NCBI GenBank assembly: GCA_966250325.1
Contig: CBINGY010000009.1
Location: forward strand, 1 to 64,000
Source: Jiulongibacter sp966250325
GTDB lineage: Bacteria; Bacteroidota; Bacteroidia; Cytophagales; Spirosomataceae
DNA: 64,000 nt
Direction: 5' to 3'
Shown here: positions 42,221-54,000 of the stretch, one piece after another
Layout: each line of letters opens with the position of its first letter
Numbering within the stretch: position 1 is the first letter of the stretch
Translations under genes and position numbers: made by a program
Notes under the pieces: generated by a model
Seen by the model: the letters and a program-made list of their open reading frames with translations, nothing else
Told to the model about the DNA's origin: nothing
The model's database searches: none

Positions 42221-44491
42221 ATGCGAATAGTTTTAGCTCTAATGCTCATTTTGACTGGAAATATGGCCTTTTCGCAAGGCTACTATCCACTTTCTCAGGA
42301 AACTTTCGGAAAGAACAGAATACAGTTACGCAAACTGGATTGGAGAACAATCAACAGTAATAACTTCGAATTTAACTACTACCGCGGAGGAGAGCCGCTG
42401 GCCCAAAAAGCCGCAAAAATAGCTGAAGGTGAATACCGCAAAATAACCGAAATTTTAGGTTACACGCCATTCACCACGATGAAGATTTTCCTTTACAATT
42501 CGCCAACCCAGCTGGAACAAAGTAATATTGGCCTCACTACCCCGCTGGACTACGATGGGGGAATTCTTAACCTGAGCAGATCTCGAATTGAAATTCCATA
42601 CCCCGGCTCTGACAGCGTTTTCAGACTTCAGCTCATCAAGGAAATATCCTCGCTTTTTGTTTATGATATGCTTTATGGTGGCTCATTGAAAGAAGTGCTT
42701 CAAAGCTCTATCTTACTTACGGTTCCCGAGTGGTTTATGTCTGGAATCGCGGCCTATGTAGCGGAAGATGAATTTACTGGTGAGGATATTGCCGAAGTAA
42801 AAGAGGCAATAGCCCGCAGCGAAAACAAAAAAATTTCCTACCTGACTGGCAAAGATGCTGAAATAATAGGAAGGTCCATCTGGCATTACATTGCGGTGAG
42901 GTATGGCAGAGACAACATCTCCAATATTCTGAATCTTACCCGAATCATTCGTGCAGAACAAAGCAGTATCACCAGCACCCTTGGAATTTCTTTTGCCCGA
43001 TTCTCAAAGGAATGGAAAGCCTTTTACGAAAGCGGGGGTAACATTGTTTCAACTCCAAAAGCCGAGCAACCGGCCAAAGTCCCAGCTAATCAAGCCTTCA
43101 CAAGGCAGGAGGCCCCTTTAAATAATCTTAAAAAAGGAGAAATAGACACAGAGAATTATGAATTTGACGAGGTAAATGTTCTTACAGCCAACGAAAATAG
43201 CAAGCTGGCTCAAGAAGAACAGAGCAGCACTTTTAACAGAAATCGGCTGAGCAGGAGCAGTGAGGAGCTTAAGATTAGCCCTCCGCGAACTTATCAGAAT
43301 CTTTTGGTTACACAGGATCTGAAAACTGAGTTTTATAATGACCCTGTTCGCAGACTCGGAATGCACAATTCTTTAACTATCAACGATCTACTTGAAAATC
43401 ATGTCATTAATTTTGATCTATTTATAGCACCTTCTATAAAAAACCACGATATAGGAGCCAGTTATACCAACTACAAAAGCCGTGTAGATTGGGGATTCTT
43501 CTTTAATCGCAGGTCTATTTTACTTGAAGATGTGAGTGAAAAACAGTTTTACCTGTTCAGACCCTTAAAGATTCTTTTGCCAGACATCTCCCTCAGTCGC
43601 AGAATTTTTCTTCATACGCTGGGGGCAAACATCCATTACCCACTCGGTGAACATCTCAGATTAAGCTTTACTCCATCCGTTTTCTTCAATAATGACATAG
43701 ATTATTTTGATCTGGATGCACCTGTTCTGAGCAGCACATATGCCGGACTAAGAACCAGTATAATCTACGATAATACCTCGAAAAACGGAATTGCGGGCAC
43801 GCTTTCCGGCACACGGGCACGCCTGAATTACGAAAAAAACGTAGGGTTTTCAGAAATTGAAAGAAATTTTAACCGAATAAACCTGGATGCACGGCATTAC
43901 CAGCCCTTGGTTCGTGGTATTCAACTTGCAGGTAGACTGGCTTACGGAAAATCAAACGGTAATAGTCCGAAATACACCTTTCTGGGTGGCATGGAAAATA
44001 CCCTTAACAGAACAGTCTTCTCTACGCCCGGCCAGATACCAGGCGAGCCGGGAGATCTGCGTGATGTGGCATTTTACAACTACGCTGGAAACCTGCGTGG
44101 ATTTGATTTTGCCAAGCTTTACGGCACCAATTACCTTCTTACAAATTTAGAACTTAGGCTCTCGCTTTCGAGCTACTTCCCAAAAAACACGGTAACCTCC
44201 AGCGTGATTAGAAATCTGCAGCTGGTACTTTTCAATGATATCGGGACTGCCTGGAACGGGAATAAAGGCCCATGGAGTCGTCAGAATAGCCTTAATACTC
44301 AGGCAGTTGGTAACGGTAGCCCGTTTTATGCGGTAGTAACCAACTTCAAGAACCCTTTCCTGAGCGGCTATGGTGCCGGACTTCGGACAACCATTCTGGG
44401 GCTTGTTCTCAAGGCCGATTACGCCTTTGGAAGAGAGAATAAAGAATTCGGAGACGGACGCTTTTACTTTTCTCTCGGTCAAGACTTTTAA
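42221..44491 (+). CDS. Outer-membrane beta-barrel protein with degenerate peptidase-MA-like N domain
   Basis: A 756-residue exported protein (signal MRIVLALMLILTGNMAFSQ). Residues 40-270 resemble the peptidase_MA/TolB-like N domain of Bacteroidota (TINSNNFEFNYYRGG, TMKIFLYNSPTQLEQ, VPEWFMSGIAAYVAE), but the HExxH site is replaced by LIKEISSLF and the second Glu of the EGLA motif is Ser. It is probably catalytically dead. Residues 270-370 are a charged, low-complexity linker where family relatives usually have a propeller. From about 380 to the end are paired amphipathic strands of a surface-antigen (BamA-like) barrel ending FGDGRFYFSLGQDF, with the aromatic C terminus needed for BAM insertion. 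Confidence 0.75.
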   Translation: MRIVLALMLILTGNMAFSQGYYPLSQETFGKNRIQLRKLDWRTINSNNFEFNYYRGGEPLAQKAAKIAEGEYRKITEILGYTPFTTMKIFLYNSPTQLEQSNIGLTTPLDYDGGILNLSRSRIEIPYPGSDSVFRLQLIKEISSLFVYDMLYGGSLKEVLQSSILLTVPEWFMSGIAAYVAEDEFTGEDIAEVKEAIARSENKKISYLTGKDAEIIGRSIWHYIAVRYGRDNISNILNLTRIIRAEQSSITSTLGISFARFSKEWKAFYESGGNIVSTPKAEQPAKVPANQAFTRQEAPLNNLKKGEIDTENYEFDEVNVLTANENSKLAQEEQSSTFNRNRLSRSSEELKISPPRTYQNLLVTQDLKTEFYNDPVRRLGMHNSLTINDLLENHVINFDLFIAPSIKNHDIGASYTNYKSRVDWGFFFNRRSILLEDVSEKQFYLFRPLKILLPDISLSRRIFLHTLGANIHYPLGEHLRLSFTPSVFFNNDIDYFDLDAPVLSSTYAGLRTSIIYDNTSKNGIAGTLSGTRARLNYEKNVGFSEIERNFNRINLDARHYQPLVRGIQLAGRLAYGKSNGNSPKYTFLGGMENTLNRTVFSTPGQIPGEPGDLRDVAFYNYAGNLRGFDFAKLYGTNYLLTNLELRLSLSSYFPKNTVTSSVIRNLQLVLFNDIGTAWNGNKGPWSRQNSLNTQAVGNGSPFYAVVTNFKNPFLSGYGAGLRTTILGLVLKADYAFGRENKEFGDGRFYFSLGQDF

Positions 44492-44824
44492 TCTCTATAC
44501 GAAATTACCATCTCGCTATACGATCGTGAGAAATGAATGAAACTGGCACAGTTTTGGTCGCTTGATCCGGCTTTTGGAAAAGCCTTCCATTTTTGGTATT
44601 AACGTTAAAAACATCCAGAAAATTTATCTCCGCAGAACCTCCGCAAGTTTCTCATATACAATTACTTACAAATCTACCTAAAATCAACCTGATCTTAACA
44701 AATTTGAAGGGCGTCTTTGGCATAGTTTTCGATTTACTAATTCCGAATAAAAAACCGCTCCGGTGATGCCGGGGTCATTGGAATTTATTTCATGATAATT
44801 TTCAATGCAGTAACTCGAAGATAA
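44492..44824. other. Non-coding region before the giant adhesin gene
   Basis: No gene is seen. It holds two copies of CTATACGA (44495-44502, 44516-44523; period 21 bp), a small hairpin GGCTTTT-GG-AAAAGCC (44569-44584) followed by a weak T-run, and a -7-like TAGTTTTC at 44723-44730 with TTG 16 bases upstream. Any adhesin promoter probably lies here. Confidence 0.5.
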
Positions 44825-45031
44825 ATGACAAAAACTTCTACTACGAACTGTGTATTAAGGGCATACGGGCAAAGCCGGATTTCTGAGGCCACTGGTCTTA
44901 TTCAGACTTCCCATTTGCTTCATGAACTTAATGGGTCGAAAGATGTGAATACACCAACTTCTTCCGTTACTAACCGCATCCAATTCTTCGGAACACCAGA
45001 GAAATCTGAAGGAGCCAATTCATACAGAAGA

Positions 45032-48000
45032 ATGAAAAAAGGAATTACCCGAACGATCACCTTGTGGATGCTGGTTCTAACCGCAGCTCTGGGCCTTAGT
45101 TCAACCGCCATCGCTCAGGATGTGGACCTGGCTCTTACCAAGTCGATAAGTAACTCAACCCCGGAAGTCGGCGATCAGATCACCTACACGATTTATGTGG
45201 TCAATAAAGATGTAACTACCGCTACAGGGATTCAGATTCTGGATCAGACTCCCTTTGGGGCTATAAACAATATTAGTTTTACGGCAGAAGCCGGAAGTAC
45301 GAGCTACAATGTTTCAAACGGTGAAATAACCTGGAATATAGCCAGTCTGGCCGGTGGAGATTCTTTGCGTCTTGAAATAGTGGCGGAAGTGGTAGCCCGG
45401 GGGGTATTTTTTAACATCGCAGAGATTACGGCCATTGATCAGACAGATTATGACTCTCAACCCGGAAACAGCGATTTAAGTGAAGACGATCTGGCAAGCT
45501 CCTGTTTTTCTGTTCCCATTTACTGGTACCCCGGAGATGAGTACAGAGTAACCATTCCTGCACCGTTTAATCCCGGCACAGGAATTACCTGGTTTAGGGA
45601 TGGTATTGAGATAGATGGAACCACGGTGGGGGCAAGTGTCTCCAATGATACCCTGCTAATCCAAAGCCCTGGGAGTTATACTTTTACTACCTTGGTTAAT
45701 ACGTGCCCGGCTTCGGGCTGTTGTGCTATAATTATGTTGCAAGGTCCCTATGGCGAAATAGGAGATTTCGTTTGGGAAGACACCAACAGAGATGGTATTC
45801 AGGATATCGGAGAGCCTGGCGTAGCGAATCAAAGGGTATACCTCTGGGATGACGGCGGTGCTCTTCTGGATTCCACACTAACAGACATCAACGGGATTTA
45901 TCTTTTTGATTCATTGGAGGACGGTAATTACATTGTTCAGTTTACTGCACCTGCAAATTTTCAGTTCACTTCTACAGGTGCAGGAAATGGCACCAATGAC
46001 TCGGATGCCGATAACCTGGGAACTACTTCTGCGGTTGCTATCAGCACATTGGATGCAAACGGAAACCCCAGACTTGCCGGAGATACGAACAGATTCAATA
46101 ACCTGGTGGACGCGGGAGTTATGCCTGATCTGATCTTTGATCTTGCACTAAGTAAAACAGTGGCATCCTCTGCCCCTTATTTACCGGGTCAAAACATTAC
46201 ATACAATTTACAAATTACAAATGAGGGCCAGCAAGATGCCACCAACATCACGCTCATTGACTATGTTCCTGCTGGTTTAATACTAGCTGATGCAGATTGG
46301 CAAATGGTGGGTCAGAATGCTCAGTTAATAGACTCTGTTATTATTACTGCGGGTGACTCTCTAATTGTACCTGTTACTTTCCAGATTTCACCTTCGTATT
46401 CATCTACCAGTTTAACCAATACTGCTGAGATATTAACAGCCTCAGGTCCTGTAGGTGAAGCCGTAACTGATAATGATTCTTCACCGAATAATAACATAGG
46501 TAGTGAAGATGATCAGGATAGTACTACCATACCTGTTACCATTACAGGATCCATCGGAGATTTTGTGTGGAATGATCTGGATGAAGACGGTGTGCAGGAT
46601 CCGGGAGAACCCGGTATTTCAGGTGTCAATGTAACTCTGGAAACATCAACAGGAACCTTTGTAGCCAGTACTGTAACCGATGGAAATGGAAATTACCTGT
46701 TTGCCGGTTTACCAGCCGGAGATTACATTGTCCGATTTAACAGCCCTGCCAGTTCAACTACCAGTCCTTCAAATCAGACTATTGACGCTAATGACAGTGA
46801 TGTAGATGTAGTGACAGGAGAATCGCAGATTATAAATCTGGCAGCTGGTGAAATTAACCTGACTGTTGACGCCGGTTATTACTTCGCCCCTACCTGCGAG
46901 TCAATTGCCACCGCAGTTTCTGCCAACGCTTCTATTTGTGTGAATGAATCAACCAATCTGACAGCAACCACAACCGATGGCTCAGCCATTAATTGGTATT
47001 ACAGTCCGTCAGGTGGGTCTCCTATCTTTAATACAAACAGTGGAGAAGCTTTTACGGTTAGCCCTACCACCACCACCACCTATTATGCAGCCATGGCTAA
47101 CGCACAGCCTGGATGTCCTCAGACAAGAGAACCAGTGACTGTGGTGGTTAACGTGATACCACCAGACCCTACTGTGGACGGCCCGGTGGAAGTTTGTATA
47201 TCTGAAACTGCCAACTTGAACAATGCAATAGTTAGCAGCCCATATACTACCGGAGGAGTACACGAATGGCATACGGGCCCAAGCCCTTCTTCGCCCTTGG
47301 TGACAGACCCTACTGCAGCTCCGGCTGGAAATTATTACTTGTTTGAACTTTCCGTAAACGGTTGCTACAGTAATCCAACGCTTCTTCGTGTTATTGAAAG
47401 AACTTGCCAACAGTTCATTGATCTGAGTGTTGTCAAAATTGCGGATACCAGACTTGTAGAGGTTGGAGACATCGTAACTTTCACAATTGAATTGAAAAAT
47501 GACGGGCCAGATACTGCAACCAATGTGGTATTAAGAGATCAGCTTCCTTCAGGTCTTGAATTTGTTTCTTCCACAAATTTTGCCGAGACCGGTGGAGGAG
47601 AGCTACTTGCCACATTCCCTACGATTCTTGCGGGCCAAACTATCACATTTACCTACTCTACACGGGTTACTTCTACCAGTGGAAGTATCGTAAACGTGGT
47701 TCAGGTGATGAGTGCAGACCAAACGGATGTTGATTCAACTCCTGGCAACGCAGCTACCACCAATGAAGATGATGACGATGATGAGGTAATCACCCTCATT
47801 AATCCGGCACCGTCTATTGACCTTAGTCTTATCAAGCTTGTGAGCTTTGATACACCTTCTAAGGGAGATCTGATTAATTTCACCATTGCTGTTACTAACA
47901 GCGGTGCAATTGCGGCGACAAACGTTGAGGTACAGGATGCTCTTCCAGGAGGATTCACTTATATTAATTCAACAGGTGGAACAACCAGAAGTTTCGCAAA

Positions 48001-51000
48001 TAATACAGTAACTGCCACCTGGAATACCATAGCTCCAGGTCAGACAGTCCGTCTTGATATTCAGGCTACTGCAGACAGTGTCGGTGATTTCACCAATCAC
48101 GCTCAGGTAACTAATGCGGATCAACAGGATTCAGATTCTACTCCGAATAACGGTGTTGCCAACGGAGAAGATGATACCGACTCCGCAGATATTTCGGTCT
48201 CAGATAATTGTAATCCTACTACACCTGCAATTGCTGCCCTCAGTACAACACTTTGCACAGGTGGCAGCACGCAGCTTACAGCAGTTGGCTGTAACGGCAC
48301 CGTAACCTGGTCTGATGGTCAGACCGGAAATACAGTCACCGTAAGTCCGGTGGCGAATACCAGCTATACCGCGTATTGTACCGTTGGAAGCTGTAACAGC
48401 CCTATGTCAAATACACTAACGGTGAATGTAGTAAATGTAACTGCACCGGTTATTTCTACGAGCTCTCCTACAGTGTGCTCGGGAGATGCAGCCTTGTTAA
48501 CAGCTGCAGGCTGTGCCGGAACGGTTAACTGGAGCAATGGCCAATCCGGAACGGTAATTTCGGTGAGCCCGGTAGTTACCACCTCTTATACAGCGACATG
48601 TTCCATAGGCTCTTGTGTAAGTACCCCTTCAAACTCAGTTGAAGTTCAGGTAATTAATTCCTTACCTGCCCCAGCTGTAGCTGTTGATTTCAGTCAGATC
48701 TGTCCGGGAGATGATGCCACTCTAACTGCAACGGGATGTGCTGGCACGGTTACCTGGTCAAATGGTCAGACAGGAGCAAGCATTGTAGTAAGTCCTGTGA
48801 CTAATACTTCTTATACAGCAACCTGTACAGTGAACAGTTGTACAAGCCCGGCTTCGACCACTCTTCAGATTATTGTCATCACCACGGTTAATCCTCCTGC
48901 AATAGCAGCCGGATCAAATCAGGTATGTAGAGGCGATTCTACCACATTAAATGCAGCAGGATGTTCTGGTTTGGTTACCTGGTCAAATGGTCAGACCGGA
49001 AACTCTATTGTGGTTGCACCTACTGTAAGCACCTCATATACCGCAATTTGTACGGCAGGTTCTTGCACCAGTTCCACCTCAAATAGTGTACTGGTAACAG
49101 TAAACAATGGCGGAGAAACACCGGTACTTAGTGCAACAGCTACGTCAGTATGCTTTGGTGCTGAAGTTATAATTACGGCATCAGGCTGTACACAAAATAT
49201 TGTTTGGAATACGGGTGATACCACCTCACAGATTACCGTTAACCCAACTTCATCTACCTTGTATTCGGCAACTTGTGGCACCGGAATATGTGCAGGTACT
49301 TCCCTCATTAGTATCAGCGTAATCTCAGGAGGACAAGTAGCCATAGCACAAACCAGTAATTCAATTTGCTCAGGTCAGTCGGTTACACTTACAGCGGCGG
49401 GCTGTACCTCTGGTTTAGTCTGGAGTACAGGTGCTACCACAAGTGAAATCACAGTTCAGCCTGATAGTACCCAGTCCTATTCAGTAACTTGCGGAACCGG
49501 CATTTGTGCCACTTCTGACACCGCAACAGTGGTGGTAGGTACAGGTACACCACTTAGTATCACTGCCAGCAGCAGCACGGTATGTTCAGGTGAAAGTGTA
49601 AACCTAACCGTAACCGGATGCACCGAGTTAGTTACCTGGAGTACAGGTCAAACCGGGGCCAATATCAATGTAGCACCAGTCGCTACCACATCTTACTCGG
49701 CGGTCTGCGGATCCGCAGCGTGTGCTTCCTCCGGTTCTGTGATTATTTCGGTTACTTCAGCATCCAGCCCGGTGAATATCACTGCCAGTACGAATAACAT
49801 TTGTGCAGGCGAGTCAGTTACCTTGACAGCCACAGGATGTACCTCATCATTGATTTGGAGCAATGGAGCCACATCAAATGCTACAACCGTTACTCCAACC
49901 ACTACTCAGTCGTATACCGTTACCTGCGGCAGCGGAGCATGTCAGACTTCTGACACGCTGGTGATAACTGTAAATACGTTAACAATACCATCTGCAACGG
50001 CTCTAAACAATACGTGCCCTGCAGAATATGTTGACCTGACTGATGCGGTAACAAGTAGTCCGGTTACCTCAGGCGGAACGTTCGTATTCCGTACTGGTAG
50101 CTCACCGGCATCTCCTGCCGTATCTAACCCTGATTCAGTAGTGACCTCCGGCACCTACTTTGTATTTGAGCGAAGTACTTCCGGATGTTTCAGTCCTGGC
50201 AGATCTATCGCGGTTACAATTGTCGATTGCGATACAGTAGACTGTGTAACAAACCCGGCCACTGCCTTTGCAGGAAACGACACCACGATTTGTCTCAGCG
50301 ATGATTTCATCGTACTTAACGGAACCATTGGGGGTGCAGCGAGCAGCTCTGTCTGGAGTACAAATGGTTCAGGTAGATTCCTGAATGCAAGTCAAAGAAA
50401 TACCAGATACTACTTCTCTCATGAGGATATCGTAGATGGAAGCATAAGCTTTACTTTGACCACCAATGACCCGGATGGCACTGGCACTTGTACAGCCGCG
50501 GCATCTACCATGGATGTTACAATCAATGCTGACACCAGAAAACCAACCGTTTCTGCAAGCAATACAACCTTCATATGCCTGGGTGATACTACCGTATTAA
50601 CTGTTAATCAGAATGCCCCGGCCTATTTGTGGAGTACAGGAGATACTACAAAGAGTATCTCGGTAACAGCGGCAGGATCTTTCTGGGTAAAACTCATAAA
50701 TGCATCAGGATGTGCTTCAATAAGCTCAGACACCGTACGGGTTAATACGAATGCAACTATCCCTGCACCAGCAGTGGATGATCTTGCAAACAACACTTGC
50801 CCTTCAACCACAGTAAATCTCCTGGATCAACTGAACAGTAACGCGGTTACAACAGGGGGTATATTCGAGTTCCATACGGGAATATTGCCTACATCTCCGC
50901 TGGTAGCTAATGTGAGCTCGGTAGGTGCCGGAAATTACTATGTCTTTGAGAAAACTACCTCAGGATGTTACAGTAATCCATCTCTTATCAGGGTGGTAAT

Positions 51001-54000
51001 AACAAACTGCTCTGACACCACCTCATCAACCGACGTAGGTATTCTCATTGTGGGTGACAAAGCTCAAACCGTAGTTGACGGATTGGTGACCTTCACTATC
51101 ACAGTGAAAAACAACGGACCTTCGGTGGCAACCAATGTTGCCTTTGAAAATGATGTACCAACGAGTCTGGCAATTCAGGGTAACCCAACCGGTTTAACCA
51201 GAAACGCAAATGTATTATCTGCAGTTATTCCGGTATTACAGGTGAATCAGCAGGTTTCTTTCAACTACACCGTGAGGGTATTGGAGGATGGTGAGATAAC
51301 CTCAGTAGCCAGAATTACAGATCTGGATCAGAATGACACCTTTGCACCGAATAACATCAGCTCATTCACGCTTTTCTGCAGCACTTGTCAGGAGGTTTGT
51401 GTAGCCACATCGCTCAAAGCCGACACCATCCGTCAGCAGAATGGTTCATTCAATATCAGGTTTACGGCACTTCTGCAGAATTGCGGAAATGTAGATCTGG
51501 AAAAACTTTCTCTGGAAGCAGACCTGGCAGAAATGTTTGGAACCACTCCAACTTTCTCCATAGTTCAGACTCCAACCCCAAATGCGGGCTCCGGACTGAT
51601 TCCTAATTCATCATTCAATGGTGATACCAATATTCAGTTGCTTGATTCTACCAGCGTACTTCACGGCTCTGATATTGACACGCTTACCTGGGTGATTAAT
51701 CTCTTGCCAAACGGTACAGAAGGGCCATATTCAATAAATACACGGATCAAGGGAGAAGGTGAAACCATTTTCGCCGGAGTAACTCTTGAAGCCAATGATG
51801 TTTCTAATGACGGGCTCTTTGTAATCAAAGCCAGCTCTACTCCTACGGTAGTTAAACTTTATGATTCACCAAGTATTGGTTTGGCACTGGCTATCATTGA
51901 TACCACTAATAGGGCAGATGGCTCTATCAACGTGACCTATCAGGCCATTGTTAAAAACAACGGAGCCATTAATCTCTCCAATGTGATCGTATCAGATTCG
52001 CTGTTTGCCACGTATTTTGCTCCGGCATCCTATACCATGGTGAGCGGACCAGAGGTAAACAGTACAAGTACATTAATCGCGAATGAGGATTACAATGGAA
52101 CCTCCGATGTCAATCTTACCCTGATTTCCAGCATATTGCCGATAGGAAAAAGCGATACCATCTGGTTTACCATTAATGTACAACCTGATGTAATCAGAGA
52201 ATTCCCGAATCAGGCAATTGCTGAAGGAACGGGAACACTAACCTCGGGCGGTCAGGAAACGGTAAGAGATATCTCGAATGACGGCTTTAATCCGGATATC
52301 GCGGGAGAAAACCCTACAGTTCTGGATCTTGGAGAAGAACCAGCCCCTTGTATAGGACTGGCCTTGTATGTGGGAGATTCTGTAAAACTGGAGGATGGCT
52401 CATTCGATATCACCTACTACGCTCTGATTAAAAACTGTGGCAATGTAACATTGACCAATATTTCACTGTGTGATTCATTGACGCCAGATTTCCCGGCTCC
52501 TTCAGTAGCTATTCTGAAGAACGGCCCTTCACTTGGAGTTGGAAGCACCCAGGCGGTAGATACCTCCTACAATGGCACAAGTAATATATGTATGCTCAAT
52601 GAGGCGGGAAGCACTCTGGCTCCAAATAAAGTAGACACTGTGAAGTGGACGATTAATCTCACGTTGAATGGATTTAATGGTCCGTTCAGAAAAAATGTGA
52701 CAGGTACGGCACTGGCTCCTGACCCTGTAACCGTCTCAGATATTTCGAATGATGGCCTGAATCCTGATCCGGCCGGTGAAGCTCCTACGGTATTGAATTT
52801 CAATAATCTGCCGCCGGATATCATAGGCCTTGCCAAAGAACTGGTAGATATCGAATCTGTGGGAGGAACCGTTTATGACGTATTCTTCAAATTTGTTATC
52901 AAAAACTACGGAATCATCGATTTCACCGGTGTTCAACTACAGGATAATATTGCCGAAACATTTGGCGACAAAGTATCAGTAGATAGCGTAAGGGTTTACA
53001 ATACGAGCTCAGGCATTGTGGCCAATCCGACGTTCACCGGAAAAGGCAACCTGATTGACATGCTTGTAGACAGCCTGAGTATCTTACCAAGAAACGGTTC
53101 AGAAACGGTTTCCTTGATGGTTCGGGTAGATTTGGCAGAAGCCGACACCCTGATTTATGAAAACATGGCTCTGGCTGTTGGTTTCCATAACGGAACGTCA
53201 ACAGACGATCAATCTACTACCGGAAACAATCCAGATCCTGATGCAGACGGGACTCCTTACAACAATACGATTCCGACAGTCATTGACTTTAGCAGTATTG
53301 TCCCTGTAAACATCACACCGATTGGTATTGCCAAGCAGGTAAGTGATACGTTGGCGGTGGTAGATGGCAGCTATGACATTACCTACAGATTTGTGGTTAG
53401 AAACTACGGAGATACCTTGCTGACCAATATTCAGGTAACCGACTCCTTATCAACGGTATTTGCTGACAGTACAGACTGGAGTGTAGTAAGCGGCCCGCAA
53501 TTGTTATCAGATAGTAGTACACTAGTGGTGAACGGGAATTTTGATGGAATTACCGACCTGAATCTCCTGATTGCAGACAGCAGTAGTCTGGCAGTAGGTG
53601 CTTCTGACACAATTACACTGAAAATTAAGGTAAGAAATAATGCAAGCAGTGCACAAACCTACCTGAATACAGCTTATGCAGAGGCCACATACCGAGGTGA
53701 TATTGTGACCGACATGTCAACTACTGGTCTAAATCCTGATCCAGATGGTGATAATAACCCTGGAGATGATAACGACAGTACACCAGTGGCTCTTCCAGGT
53801 GCCGATAACGGACCAAGTGAAAATGGCATCGTGATACCTGGGGGAATTTCCCCGAATGGCGACGGCTTGAATGATGCCCTGGTAATTGAAGGCTTGTCAA
53901 CCGGAGATTCGCTGCAAATGTGGATTTACAACCGTTGGGGCGAACTGGTATTCTACTCAGAAAACTATAAGAGGGATTACCCGGGTGCTAATGACGGATG

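Noticed and set aside
44569..44590. Strong intrinsic terminator after the beta-barrel gene
   Set aside because: GGCTTTT-GG-AAAAGCC has a two-base loop and only a weak, interrupted T-run, so it is mentioned under the non-coding region only.
48221..49980. CRISPR or non-coding tandem repeat in the adhesin region
   Set aside because: The 220-bp units are in frame within one long ORF and encode Ig-like modules with diverged codons.
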